Source of the DNA: Cymbidium sinense
Taxonomy: Eukaryota > Streptophyta > Magnoliopsida > Asparagales > Orchidaceae
Length of the DNA stretch: 64,000 nucleotides
Assembly (NCBI GenBank): GCA_021442155.1
Contig: CM038222.1
Location: 59,804,266-59,868,265, forward strand
Direction: 5' to 3'
Below, piece by piece: positions 36,874 through 49,240 of this stretch. The translations under genes were made by a program, and so were the position numbers. The first letter of the stretch is position 1. Every line of letters starts with the position of its first letter. Below the pieces are notes generated by a model. The model saw only the letters and a list, made by a program, of their open reading frames with translations. It ran no database searches and was not told the DNA's origin.

Positions 36874-39800
36874 ATTGCCTCAGTCAATAAGAAAAGCATC
36901 TTAAGATTAATTAGAATTAATTACTATCACATGACACATGTTCATTAATTATTTTTCATCTTATGTAACACACATATGATTAAATCCTATGTATACCTAC
37001 ACATACAATATATCTTAGCACACTTAAATGATGGATGTAAGCATATACATTTGGAATTTGGATGTTTCATTTGATTGAACTATTTTATCATATTAATTTA
37101 AAACTCTATCTAATTTCTCATATAAAAATCCATAGAAATGAAATTAAATAGGTACGTGTCATTATTAACCAGGGAAGTGAGGTAATTAAATGACCTCTTT
37201 GGGGCTAGCTAAATCCTCGTATTCTATGGATATCCAAATTATATACCAATTACATTCAAACATATGCAAGTTTATACATATGAACATAAGAAAGAAGACT
37301 TTAAAGCATGTGATCAATTGATTCAATTACTCGAACAAATATGAATGCATGTCTTTCTTAATAGAAAAGGGGATTTTCATTCATTAGCTAGATGCACATA
37401 TACAAGTGTATAAAAGTTTTAAGTGGATACTTCACTATTGTTAAACCAGGGGAGTGAGGTAAAGACCTTATTGGGGCTACTTAAAGCCTTGCATCCTTGG
37501 AATGTCCAGACTAGATATACTCACTATTCTTAAATACACATGAATGTATAAATAACTACAAAAAATGAATTTTTTTGAAATATTTATGCATATGGAATAA
37601 AGTATTATTTAAATTCTTGTATTGAAGCATGTAAGAATGAAATCAAATAGACTACATGCCATTATTAAACCAGTGAAATGAGGTAATCAAATGGCATCCT
37701 TAGGGTTAACTAAAGCCTCGTATTCCCGGGATGTCCAAGCTATATATCCATTAACATTCTTACTTACATAAATCAATGCTTGAATGAAAGAAAAGAAACT
37801 TCACTTCATACACTTAAGCTATAATCACATACATCTCCTATGTATTTATAACTAGCATTCATAACATATATAATCATTCATTTATAAGTTTTGAAAATAT
37901 ATTTGGATTTAATAACGATAATAGCCACACATATATTAATTTAAATCAACACATGCAAGCTTGTCATAAAGGAAATCATTTAATTTAATTGATTTTGCAA
38001 GAGATGACTACATGAATCAAGTGGCATACAACATTTAATACGATTTGAAAAGAAATAAAGGGACATAAGCACATGATTTCATTCAATCCAATTAACTCTT
38101 AAGGACAATCATATTAAATAAGCTCATTTAAAATAAACCAAAATTTTTTAATGTCATTTTTAATTTCATGTTTGATTTGATTTAAAAAAAAATATGAGAA
38201 GAGGTTTGCTAGTCCTAATCCCATTCCCCATATGTGAGTTAATTTGATTTAATGAGAGGTAATTAAGTTGATTTTATGGATTAATTAGGTTAATGTATGA
38301 ATTAAATCAATTAATTAACTCTTACCTATGTTACTTCAAGGTAATTAATCAAATGATTATGAGCCAATACAATATGCAAATGAATTGAAAAGTAAATATC
38401 AATGATCCTATGAAATGAAAGGGGCCTAATGCACTTAGCACACAATTATTGATTAATTAATCTTAAGGAACTATCTTAATTACTTTTATAGCTTCCCCAC
38501 ACATATGGGCAAACCTAAATTTCATTAGCTCTCTTTAGGTTATTGAACACCTAAAGCTCTACCCATGGATTAATTAAGGGAAATCAGATGCAATTACCCT
38601 TTTAATTAGGTTAATCAAGTCATTAAAACATTAATTCATTCATCTTTTCTTAATTACTAAATTTAATTAATTATTATTTGAAATGAAATGGGCTTAAGGG
38701 AAAATTGTTGGGAAAGAGGTCCCAACCTAATTACATAAGCCTCCTACTTAATCAAACCTGATTTGGTATGATTTGAGTTTCAATTTAACTAATTAAGTTA
38801 TTAATTAGTTAATTAATATTTAATTAGCATTTTGGTTGAAAAAGAAAACGAAACTTAGGAGAAAAATTAAGGAGACTTCAATCCAATTTCCTAAGTCTCT
38901 CCACTATTAAATAGTGATTAAGGGGTCCAATTTGTTAATTAATTATTGTTCATATGCTTAATTATCACTTAATTAAGTTAAGAAGGTAATTAAGACTTAA
39001 GCAATCAATTTTTCCAATTAATCAACTAATAAATTCTAAGAAAAATAGGGGAGGCATAGGTCATCCACCTAAACATTCTCAAAAAGTTTGAAATTGATTG
39101 GTTAATTAATTAGAGAATAATTAGGCTAATTAATTTTTTAATTAAATCTTAATTGATTCAAAATTACTATTCAAAATTAATTAAGAATAATTTTAATGGA
39201 TTCCCTTCTTAAATACCTTCTAAATGAGACTTTATTTATATTTTTTTTGGATTTTTTGCAATTTGTTATGAATTATAGAAGTTTCAGCATTAAAAACACT
39301 TTAATTAACCTAATTAAAGCATTAATCGTTCCATTGGCCGGCGGCACTTTCACGCATGTGGCGTTGCAGTTAATTATTAAAGTAGTTATCCATGTCGAAG
39401 TTAGGCGGCGGTATCGATCTCGTCGATCTCGGATGAATGGATCAATCCGCGTAAAGGGAGAAAAAAATAAATCTAGCATGATTTGATTAGATCTGTCCAT
39501 TTCAATCATGCGGAATGGATGGCCTATGATCTCTCTTCCTATAAGCGATGAACGATGGAGGTCGTCCGCCATGGATCGCTCGATCTGAGCTCACCCGAGC
39601 TCAGATTCACTCCAAAATCAACCTACACTTTTGCATGAGAGATCCACAAGGATCTAACGGTTCTGATGGGCTCACATACGAATTCTCTTCACAAAGCTTC
39701 ACGAAAAATTTTCTATATCTATGTTTTTGGGAAATTATCTCGCCGGAGCTCAAGACCAACGGTGGGATCAACAGAGGTAGCTTCATCCATTAGAGATAAG

Positions 39801-42694
39801 GCCCTGTTAAGCAGCACACAAGCCAATTTCTTCTTATTCGCTCGGTGGACCAACTTCCATCAATTTGGAGCTCGGTGGTGATCTAACTCATAGCTCCAAT
39901 GGGTTTAGAACTCGAAGGAAGCTTTGGGTAGCCTTGAAGAGGTATGTAGAAGGTGTGTGTAAGAAGAATTGAAGTTTGGTTGAGAAATGAAGAAGTTGGA
40001 ATCGGGATTGAGCTCCCCTATTTTGGCCTTGCTCGGGAAGGAGAAATGTCGAAGGAGGAAAGCTTGGAATCGCTCTGGCGATTGCGAGGAAGCTCGAGTT
40101 TGCTTTTGGAAGCTCAGACGATTCGAATGAGTTGATTTTCTATGCGAATTGAGGGGGTATACCTCTTAGTTTGATGAGGTAGATGGACGGGATTGCATCT
40201 CATTTTTTGGTCAGCTAGCTGCCACCAGAGCGTCGGAGTGGTTGCCATCAAGTCTACATGGCTCGTCTGGATTGGGAGAAGCCATGACAGGAGGCTCCAA
40301 GCTTGATTTGGTCAGATTGACTTTGCTTGGATTCTTTGGTTTCTCAGTTTGCATGGTTAACTCACCTCCCTTTGGTCCAAGGTAAGTCCTAGCACACTTA
40401 AGGTGGGCTAGGAAGTTTAGATGCACCATTTAGAAGTTTGATGACTGCCAAGGATGAGAGGAGAGTGAACTTTGTCATTAGAGGAAAGAATCCAATGCAG
40501 GAGAGGATCCATAGATGATTTGCATTAGACTTGGCTTCAAATGGGTCTGAGCTGATTTTGGGCTGACCTAGGATGGGTTTGGGTCAGGTTAGGTCAGCCT
40601 CCAGAGTCCTATGGGTTGGTTTTATGGATTTTGGCTCAATTGGGTCATATGGGTTCAATTTGGATCATATTAGGTTAGGTTGACCAATTGGTCAAATTAT
40701 GTCAAATTAAGGCTTGGGTTAGGTTCAAATGATGATTTGGATAGTTTTGGTTCAAGTGGTTTCAATTAATTTGGCCTAGATTTGATTTTGCCTCATTTGG
40801 ATTCTTATAGGTCAAATGGGCTAAGTTGACCAATTTAATCAAATTGACCAAATTAGGTTGGGTTGGGTGTTGGTTCATGTTCAATTGGTTAATTGAAAAA
40901 TGATTGTAGGTTTTGGTTTAAATCAATTTGGATTTAATTTGGATTTTGGTCAATTTTAACCATTTAGGTCAATTTAGGCTAGGTTGGGTCAAGTTGACCA
41001 ATTGGTCAAATTGGGCTTAATTATAGCTTTAGTCAAGTTTAATAATCAATTTGAAATGAACTTAAGCCATTGGTTGCAATCAATTTAGGTTAGATTATGA
41101 TTTAACTCATTTTGGCCTTTTAGGATAATTTGGGTCAACTTGGGTCAAATGGCCAATTGGACTTGGTTTGGCTCAATTTATGGTCAAGTTATATTTAATC
41201 ATTGATCATGGGTAGGTGTGAATCAATGATTTCAATTGATTTGATGTATGGTGGGTTTTGGGTAGTTTAGGTTTTATTTGGGCTAAAGGTTGACTTGGTC
41301 AAAGGACTAAGTTGACTTGGTTTGATCCAATTCAAGGAAATTGATCATCCTAGGGTGACTGTTGATCATGATATAAGGTTCGGCTAGGCTTGGTTAAATC
41401 CAATTTGGGTTGGATTAGAACTTGGCTAAAAAGAATCATTTATGCCACTTTGGGTCAAGTGGACCTAAATGGGTCAAATGACTTAGTTTTGGCTTGATTC
41501 AAGTTTAATTGAACTTATACATGAGTCTATGATTGAAATATAAATTCTACTATAATCAATTTGGAGTCCTATGGATTTTGGCTCTTTTGAAGTTTTCAAG
41601 TTAAAAGGGCTAACTTTGGTTGCCTTGAGTTTGGTTTGATGATTGTAAGTTTCATTTATATTTGGATAGATGATTATAGGAATGATTGATTCAATAGATA
41701 ATCTATTGATTTTGACTTAGTTTTGATAGGATTTGACCAAGTCTAAGGAAATGACTTAAAGGGTATAAATTAGATTTTGGTTTGATTTTGGATTTGGTTT
41801 TGGCTATTTTCATTTATATTTGGGAACATAAATGAATATATAAATGATTCATGAGAAAATTATTTGAGTTTCGATTGATTTGGAAGCAAATTTGACAAAG
41901 CTCATGGAGGTAGGTCAATATGGCTTAAGTAAGAAATTAATTTAGTTTGATTTAATTTTGGTCATTAAAATATGGGTTTCATTATATTTGTGAATATAAA
42001 TGAATATATAATTGATTTATAAAGAAACCAATTGATTTTGGGTTGATTTGAATGGGATTTGGCCAAGCTTAAGGAGGTAGGTCAATATGGCTTAAGAGGG
42101 GTTTTGGTTTGGTCTGATTTAGTTTGATTTAGTTTTGGTAATTTGGGTTTATATGTTATTTATATTTATGAATATAAATGAAGGAATAATTAATTTATAA
42201 AGAAATTAATCAAGTTTGGGATAACTTAGGTGAAGATTTGGCTAAACTTATAATCATATGAGCTTAGGAAGAATTTTAGGCTGGAATTTGATTTTGGGGT
42301 TTTAATCACTTGGAATTGAGTTTGGATTTGGATTTGATAAATAATTGAGAGATTGAATTGTACTTGGTTAAGGTTAAGGCCATGGAATTTAATCATAAGA
42401 TTTATAAAGAATTCTGAGCTTGAATTTGATTATGGGATTGATTATGAGTTTTGGAAATTTGGTTTGGATTTGGCATGAATTGAGTTTAAGCTATAGGGCA
42501 TGCAAATCTCCCTAAGTCTCTAAGGCATGACCCATCTCTATGGCTAATCCTTCTAAGTCTCTAGGTTTAGGTTAAGTATTCACCTAATCACTAGAAGTGT
42601 CTTAGGGCTAAGAAGCTTTTAGTATCTATAAGAGTCCTATATTCTATATCTATGCTGAAGATGCTGAAGACTCACTCTAAAAGTGAGGTTAACA
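36874..42694 (+). mobile_element. 5'-truncated LTR-like unit, copy 3 (~5.8 kb)
   Basis: The copy starts abruptly, directly after the end of copy 2, at a point matching 30.57 kb of that copy ('caataagaaaagcatctta'). It then runs colinearly through the triplicated module (37.15-37.76), GC-rich module (39.33-39.64), CTGAGCTC hairpin (39585-39604), TATA palindrome (near 40151), W-box-like zone (40.56-41.5) and AT-rich repeats to the terminal GAGGTTAACA at 42694. No gene is seen. Open frames near 39.2-39.9 kb are chance products of the GC-rich module. Confidence 0.65.
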
Positions 42695-42856
42695 CTAATC
42701 AAACAATCATAAATGAGTTCTAACTTAGATAAGCTAAAAGTAGGCTATAAAATACTCGATTTATTTAAATCGCTTATTGATTAGCAAAATTTTAAATTTA
42801 TTAAAATCCAAAAAACTATTTCACACAAAGTCCATTTATGAATTCAAATTTTATTC

Positions 42857-42870
42857 TCAAACACTTTATT

Positions 42871-42871
<1 letters not shown>
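42857..42871. repeat. Target site duplication of the LINE (left copy)
   Basis: Identical to 43497-43511 over 15 bp ('tcaaacactttatta'). Confidence 0.92.
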
Positions 42872-42901
<30 letters not shown>

Positions 42902-43496
42902 GCCTTAATCCCACTAAGTGTGGTCAGCTACATGAATCTTTCGTCTCCATTGTGTCCTATTATGTATCAAATTTTCATTTAAATCAAGTATACTAACATC
43001 ATTTTTTATACATATTAACCAAGTCTTTTTAGGTCTACCTCTACCTTTCTTAACATAAGGCAAATCTAATGCATCTACTCTCCTAATGTCATCTGGACGT
43101 TTACGCTTTATGTGGCCAAACCATCTAAGGCGACTCCCTAATCTTATCTACCACCTGAGCTACTCCAACTTTTTCCCGAATATACTCATTTTGCATTATA
43201 TCTCTAAGAGTAAAGCCACTCATCCACCTAAGCATCCTCATCTCGAACACTTAACTTAGTCTTATGCTTCTTTTATTGGCCAACATCACCATAAGTCGTC
43301 ATAGGTCTTACCACCATCTTATGAAATTTTTCTTAAGTTTAAGTGGAACTTTTCTATCACATAATAGGCCGATGCATTCCTCCACTTCAACCATCCAACT
43401 TGAATTCTACTAATAACATCTCCATCTATTTCACCATCATTTTGAACAATAGAGCCTAAATATCTGAAACGCTCACTCTTATTAATGACTTTTCTA
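42872..43496 (-). mobile_element. 5'-truncated RTE-type LINE (625 bp) with 15-bp target site duplication
   Basis: On the minus strand the text encodes the end of a non-LTR reverse transcriptase ORF: 'RFRYLGSIVQNDGEIDGDVI', 'RIQVGWLKWRNASA', 'EMRMLRWMSGFTLRD', 'EKVGVAQV', 'RLRWFGHIKR' and 'KKGRGRPKKTW'. This wording is typical of the widespread plant RTE LINEs. The 3' end is a (TTG)n run, seen as CAA repeats at 42872-42901, which is also RTE-like. Perfect 15-bp direct repeats 'tcaaacactttatta' flank it (42857-42871 and 43497-43511), so both boundaries are exact. The ORF is frame-broken before the finger region. It inserted after the long repeats formed, outside them. Confidence 0.92.
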
Positions 43497-43511
43497 TCAA
43501 ACACTTTATTA
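43497..43511. repeat. Target site duplication of the LINE (right copy)
   Basis: Identical to 42857-42871 over 15 bp. The open frame that runs into the LINE from this side starts in host flank, so its first ~14 residues are not LINE-encoded. Confidence 0.92.
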
Positions 43512-45197
43512 GATGGCCAAAAATAATTTTTTCTCAAATATTTAATATTTTTTGAATATTCAAATGTCTTAATCTCATAATAATTGAGTTAAGCAATGTA
43601 GGACTCATTGGATTCATCTTATTAAATGATGTATATTTACACCATAAATTTATTAAAATCATATTCATATGATTCATAATTTAATTTAAAAATATTTAAT
43701 TCTAATAATAATGATAAGATATGTATTTGATCATATAAAAATTTGTACTTTTTAATCTTTTTAGTAATAGAAAAAATAGATAATGATGAATTGAAATACA
43801 AATTGCCAAATAATAAATTTATTAATGAAAGGAAGACGTTCATCCCCTTTCTCAAATTCCAATTGGGCTGATAGGCTATAATTGGGCCAGGCTGACCAAA
43901 AGCTAAAATTAGTACAAGTGGGCTAATGGCACACCTCAATGAATCCCATTTACATCTAAAATGTCTCAAAATTAAATCTAAGATAACATTTAATGTAAGA
44001 TTTAAACTCATAATTTTTATAATCATAAGAAACTATTTTGAATAAATTATATACTTTTATATTATTTATTTCAATTTTACTCGAAATTAATATTCATGAA
44101 GAAATTATCAACTTATAAATATTTAATAATAATTTTTTTGTATATCATATTACAAGTGGAGCTAAATGAGCTTAAATTAGTTGCCTATCAAAGCTTCAAA
44201 TAAATATTAGCTATCTACAATTATAATGAGCATTCTTAACCTAATTAAATATGCTTAAATGGTTTAAATAATTCATTTAGCATCCAAATTAATCTCTCAT
44301 ACAATATTAATCATTCACGAATCTAAATTAATCGCACGGCTGAGATGCCACCAATTTATAGTTGTGTCAAACATTTATCAGACTTAATAAAAAGAAATAT
44401 TAAAAATAAAAAAGGAAACAGCCTCAAGAAAACTTTTGTGGGCGTGAAAAGCTGTAAAAAAAGAGGAATCAATAAAGCTTTGGGCAGTTTAAAGAGGAAA
44501 ACAATAAATATATCAAAAAAACATAGCACTCTCAAATAAGACTATTTGTTTAGCTCTTAAATGGAATCTAAATTTGGATCGAAGAAATTATATTTAGCCG
44601 AATTATGAGTCAAAGATTTGAATTCGAGAAATCTTGAGGCACAATCAATCAATTTCGATCGGATCAAATTTATCTATTATTAAAAATATTTAAATTTATA
44701 TATAATACTTCTAAATTTGTAATAATAAAATTATTTCTAAAATTAAGTGTATAGAATTATAATTTATACTCTTTTAAAATAAATATAATATATTTATATG
44801 TATAAATATTATTTCTTTGAAAATCATTTTTTTTATTTCATACACTTAATTTAATTTTTTTTAAATTTTTTTAATAATCATTTTTATTAAATTCAAGATA
44901 CCCGATCAAAATGAGCCAACTCCATTCGAATTTGAGTAAAAAAATAACTTAAAAATATTCAATTCTAGCCGGCTCCAAATCGATTAGAAAATGAAATTTC
45001 GCTAAAATCGAATGATTCGAGCCAGACAATCTAAGTCAAATATTTCTGATTTCAAGCCAGCCCCAAATCAACTCGAAATCAACTCGTTAATAGCCCTACT
45101 CTCAAAGAAGATAAAAGAGATAAAATAAAGTATTACTTGAGTAATTCTAATGATTATGTATTGATCGTGTATTATTATATATATAATATAGATTCTT

Positions 45198-45264
<67 letters not shown>

Positions 45265-45806
45265 TATGGTGCTCAAAGCACCGCTTAATCAAAGTTTCTT
45301 AATAAAGCACATTTTGAGGCACGTTGTTTATTTCATAATCTTTATATGTATATATCCTGAAGAAGTTTTGAGACGAGATAAATCGAAGCGTGATCTAAGC
45401 GATTTTAAAATGAAGTTTACATCAAATGATCTAAGGAACTAAGAACAAAACAAAATATTTGAAATAAAATAAAAAAATAAGGCAGATATTATAAATTAAT
45501 TTTATTTTTGATATGTTTAATAAACCACATATGGAACTTTTATTATGTTAAATGATGTAAAATTATGTGAATTTGATTTATAAATAAATTTAATGATAAT
45601 AAAGATATTGCTTTTAAAAAAGAATCATTGAATAATAAAATATTATAAAAACCTGAAATAAAATTTAAAATGATGGATTCAATTTTGAACTGAATGCATC
45701 ACAAAATTTTTTAATCAAAATTTATATTTTAAAAAAAGGTGAATATACCATGATCAAATTTTATTAAGAATAGATCTCAAATTTATTAAATTTATCTTAA
45801 GGTATG
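43512..45806. other. AT-rich spacer with no recognisable gene
   Basis: Open frames of 60-130 codons on either strand are short, AT-driven and lack any family resemblance. A compound microsatellite lies at 45203-45262. No RNA gene was recognised. Confidence 0.6.
45203..45262. repeat. Compound microsatellite (TA)n(TAA)n
   Basis: A TA dinucleotide run passes directly into a TAA trinucleotide run. Confidence 0.95.
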
Positions 45807-45825
45807 TTTGGCGCCGTCTGTGGGA
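45807..45825 (+). other. Primer-binding-site-like start of internal region (TGGCGCCGTCTGTGGGA)
   Basis: TGGCGCCGTCTGTGGGA is the usual first text after the 5' LTR in many plant Ty3/gypsy elements, where a tRNA 3' end primes cDNA synthesis. It is followed ~40 bases later by the gag start (ATGGCCACAACTCG), as expected. Confidence 0.7.
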
Positions 45826-45865
45826 AAAGACTCCCTCAATCATACTTTTTGTGAACATCCACGTT

Positions 45866-46858
45866 ATGGCCACAACTCGTCTGAGCCTCCGCTCCAACTC
45901 GTCATTCTCAAAACCAATCCTTGAACCAAGGACGCCAAGTTTTACTCACTCTCACGATGATCCTTGTTGGTGAAGGCGAATGGGAATCTCTTTAGAAGAT
46001 GGTGTTCGTCGAATGGAAGAGTCTCAGATGATCCGACTTTTGCAAGGACTACATACGCTACTACGACAAACATATCTCCCCAAGATCGATCGTTGCGGGA
46101 GGTCAAAGCTAATCCTCCGACACGGAGTTCCTCGCATGGAGACCGTAGCGATCTCTTGACACCTAGCTCCATTCATCCATCGCGTCCAACTCAATCATTG
46201 CTAATCCGATTGTTGTTGATAGCTTCACATGCTCATCGGTAATCCCGCCGTCCGACATTGATGCAGTCTGACGCTTAATGCAAAATGAATTTCACCTTCA
46301 AGGCGTTCCCCTGTGGTATGAGGAATCATCACCTTTAGTTATTCTTCAACACCCAATTCCGTAGTTTTCAAGCTTCCGAGCATTGATTCCTATGATAGAG
46401 GCCGCATGAGCACATCGATCATTACAAGACTATCATGCATATCCACGAGCTCGACACCTACTTTGTCGTTTTCCTGTTATCCTCGAGGCAAGCTTCGCAC
46501 TTGGTTTTACTCCCTTCGAGGGGATCCATCCGACTTTGACGAACTTCAAGGTTTTTTGTGGAACACTTCATTGCAACCGAGAATCATTAAAGATTCCTCC
46601 CATCTTTCTGGCATTCAACAGAACAAGGGTGAATCACTTAAAGAATACTTCCAGAGGTTCTCCTTAGAAGCTCGCCAAATACCTGGAGTAAACTCTGAAC
46701 TATTAAGAGGAGTTTTTCTTGGAGGGCTCCGTCCAGGGCCTTTTTACTCATCACTCATGCGTGACACGGTCCGGTCATATGTCGACTTAGTTTATCGTGT
46801 GGAAGCACTCTTTTCTGATGAGGCTATTAATGCACATATGACAATTTGGATAATCTGA
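45866..46858 (+). pseudogene. Ty3/gypsy gag with Retrotrans_gag domain, frame-disrupted
   Basis: The likely start is ATGGCCACAACTCG at 45866. After a frame change, an N-terminal heptad-like stretch 'RRMEESQMIRLLQGLHTLLR' reads near 46005-46065. The 150-codon open frame 46406-46858 carries the core gag domain: 'LRTWFYSLRGDPSDFDEL', then 'IQQNKGESLKEYFQRFSLEA' and 'FLGGLRPGPFYSSL', followed by 'VDLVYRVEALFSDEAIN'. These match the Q-x-x-x-E-S-L-x-x-Y-x-x-R-F signature of plant gag. A zinc knuckle is not visible, because the minisatellite begins 210 bases later. At least two frame breaks separate the pieces. Confidence 0.8.
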
Positions 46859-47070
46859 AGCACCCAAGGAACCTGGGCAAACGGTCCATCAAAAGAAGAA
46901 ATCGAAAGGCCCATTCAACAAAGATATCCACGTCAATTGGAAAGAATCAATCGACTCATGAACATACCCCCCCAACGGGGCAACTCTTAATCTCAAAAGA
47001 TAAGCAAATTCGGCAACACCAGCGAAAAGATCAATGGTCAACTCGGCTACAAGCTCATACAAATATTCGA

Positions 47071-48355
47071 TCTCTTCCATACGGGTTAACATCATTCGAG
47101 TAAACACTCTGACAAATAACCCAGGATAGGTCAAAACGTCCTTAGTGGACTTCCCGCGACCTCTTCCATACGGGTTAACGCCATCGAGCAAAAATCTCTG
47201 ACAAAATAACCCAGGAAAGGTCAAAACGTCCTTGGTGGACTTCCTGCGATCTCTTCTATACGGGTTAATGTCATCGAGCAAAAGCTCTGACAAACAACCC
47301 AGGAAAGGTTAAAAGGTCCTTGGTGGACTTCCCACCGCCTCTTCCATACAGGTTAGCATCGACGAATAATATTCCGACCAATAACCTAGAAAAGGTCAAA
47401 ACTTTGTACCCACTCCACACAGGTTAATGTCATCGGATAACACTCTGACAAACAACCTCGGATGGGTCAAAATCCTCAGCGGATTCAATTCAACCTCTTC
47501 CATACAGGTTAATGTCATTGGATAACACTCTGACAAACAACCTCGGATGGGTCAAAATCCTCAGCGGATTCAATTCAACCTCTTCCATACAAGTTAACGT
47601 CATCGAGTCACACTCTGACAAACAACCTCAGATAGGTCAAAAATTCTCAGCGGATTCAATTCAACCTCTTCCATACAGGTTAGCGTCGACGAATAATATT
47701 CCAACCAATAACTTAGGAAAGGTCAAAACTTTGTACCCACTCCACACAGGTTAATGTCATCGGATAACACTCTGACAAACAACCTCGGATGGGTCAAAAT
47801 CTCGGATTCAATTCAACCTCTCTTCCATGCGGGTTAGCGCCATCGAGCAAAAGCTCGACAAACAACCCGAAAGGTCAAAACGTCCTTGGTGGACTTCCTG
47901 CGATCTCTTCCATATGGGTTAATGTCATTGAGCAAAAGCTCTGACAAACAACTCAGGAAAGGTCAAAAGGTCATTGGTGGACTTCCCATGGCCTCTTCCA
48001 TACAGGTTAGCGTCGACGAATAATATTCCGACCAATAACCTGAAAGGTCAAAACTTTGTACCCACTCCACCGGTTATTAATGCCGGATAACACTCGACAA
48101 ACAACCCGGATGGGTCAAAAATTCTCGGATTCAATTCAACCTCTTCATACATGTTGCGTCATCGAAGTCACACTCGACAAACAACCGAATGGGTCAAAAT
48201 CTCGGATTGATTCAACCTCTTCCATATTAGCGTCGCCGAGTCACACTCGACAAACAACTCAATAGGTCAAAATCTCGGATTCAATTCAACCTCTTCCATA
48301 CAGTTAACGCGTCGAGTCACACTCGACAAACAACCCGGATAGGTCAAAGATCTCG
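47071..48355 (+). repeat. Minisatellite of ~16 units, 69-90 bp each, with higher-order repeat of ~326 bp
   Basis: Units begin with 'cctcttccatac' or a variant near 47071, 47160, 47250, 47338, 47410, 47493, 47579, 47665, 47738, 47818, 47903, 47991, 48060, 48140, 48215 and 48288. Each holds 'gttaacgtcatc', 'tctgacaaacaacc' and 'ggtcaaaa'. A short unit with 'cgaataatattcc' recurs at 47338, 47665 and 47991, which gives a four-unit higher-order repeat. Most units have one or two small hairpins: GAGC-AAAA-GCTC or GAGT-CAC-ACTC, and GTCC-TTGGT-GGAC or AATCC-TCAGC-GGATT. From about 48060 units shrink to 70-75 bp by loss of a few bases at the same places. Such arrays near the 3' end are typical of Tat-lineage elements. 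Confidence 0.85.
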
Positions 48356-49240
48356 CCGTCGGTAGTGACCACTGGCGATTCGGTTCCGACCATATTGCTG
48401 GTCACCGTGCCATCGTCGTTTTATCGCCATTCGCTTCGTCGGTAATCACCATTCGTCGGTCATTGGCCTAGGCTCGATCATACGGATTATTCGGTGCGGT
48501 TCCGACCACCCGTCGGCCGCCAATCATCCGCAGCCATTGTGTAGGCCATCTCCGGTCTGCTTATGCCCGGTCCCTCACCGGCCGGCATTATTCCGGTCCC
48601 CACCATCGCTGGTCATCCCTGCCGTACCAGCGTCGGTCGCCCGCGTCGATATGCCGGATTGCTGCCATCATATAGTCATTACTATCGTGGCCGGTCCTTC
48701 TGCCCAGACCATCTAGACAATCTCCGGCGGTCATCTCCGACCGCCGCGGTCACCACTCGTCGTCGGTCATCCCGCCATTCTGGCCTCGATGTGCATATCG
48801 CGGCTGCCATCATCCCGTGGTCATTATAAGCCGGTCACCATATGGCTGTCAGGCCGTCTTCGCCGGCCATCATCGCCGTAATCTCGTGGTCACCATCGTT
48901 CTTGGTTATCCTCGGACCACCAGTCACCATCGCCGAATGTCTTGACCCCATCGTGAGCATCTTTCGCCAGTCTCTCGTGATCTCCTCCAAACCGGTCGGT
49001 CCGGCGAGGTCGGTTAACACCTCTTTCGAGCGGAACGCGGTATGTAGTGGGCCTTGATCGCCTCCAACGGTCCGGTCGCCGGAACACGGCGTATACCGTG
49101 GGCCTTGATCGCCTAACGGACGGTCCGACGAGGTAAACCGGAACACGGTATATGTCAGCGGGCTGATCGCCTCCACGGACGGTCCGACGATGGCGGAACT
49201 GACGTATGTCGCGGGCACGATCGCTCAAATAATCCCACTC
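48356..49240 (+). other. GC-rich decayed region of E1 with CCGGTCACC/CATCGCC words and a ~70-bp repeat
   Basis: Words such as 'ccggtcaccatcgcc' recur irregularly. From 49000 to 49220 a unit containing 'cttgatcgcc...acggtccg' repeats about three times. The same kind of region lies at 59.88-60.7 kb in E2. Overlapping open frames of 70-127 codons on both strands arise from GC-richness and show no domain. Confidence 0.55.

Noticed and set aside
39196..39881. Several 70-99-codon ORFs on both strands
   Set aside because: They arise in the GC-rich LTR module, which is also present, with different frames, in copies 1 and 2.
45137..45442. 101-codon ORF starting in a microsatellite
   Set aside because: Ile/Tyr and Asn runs come from (TA)n(TAA)n, and nothing beyond is recognisable.
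47071..48355. Regularly spaced repeats resembling a CRISPR array
   Set aside because: The 'spacers' are themselves repeated, units drift, and the context is a plant retrotransposon, so it is a minisatellite.
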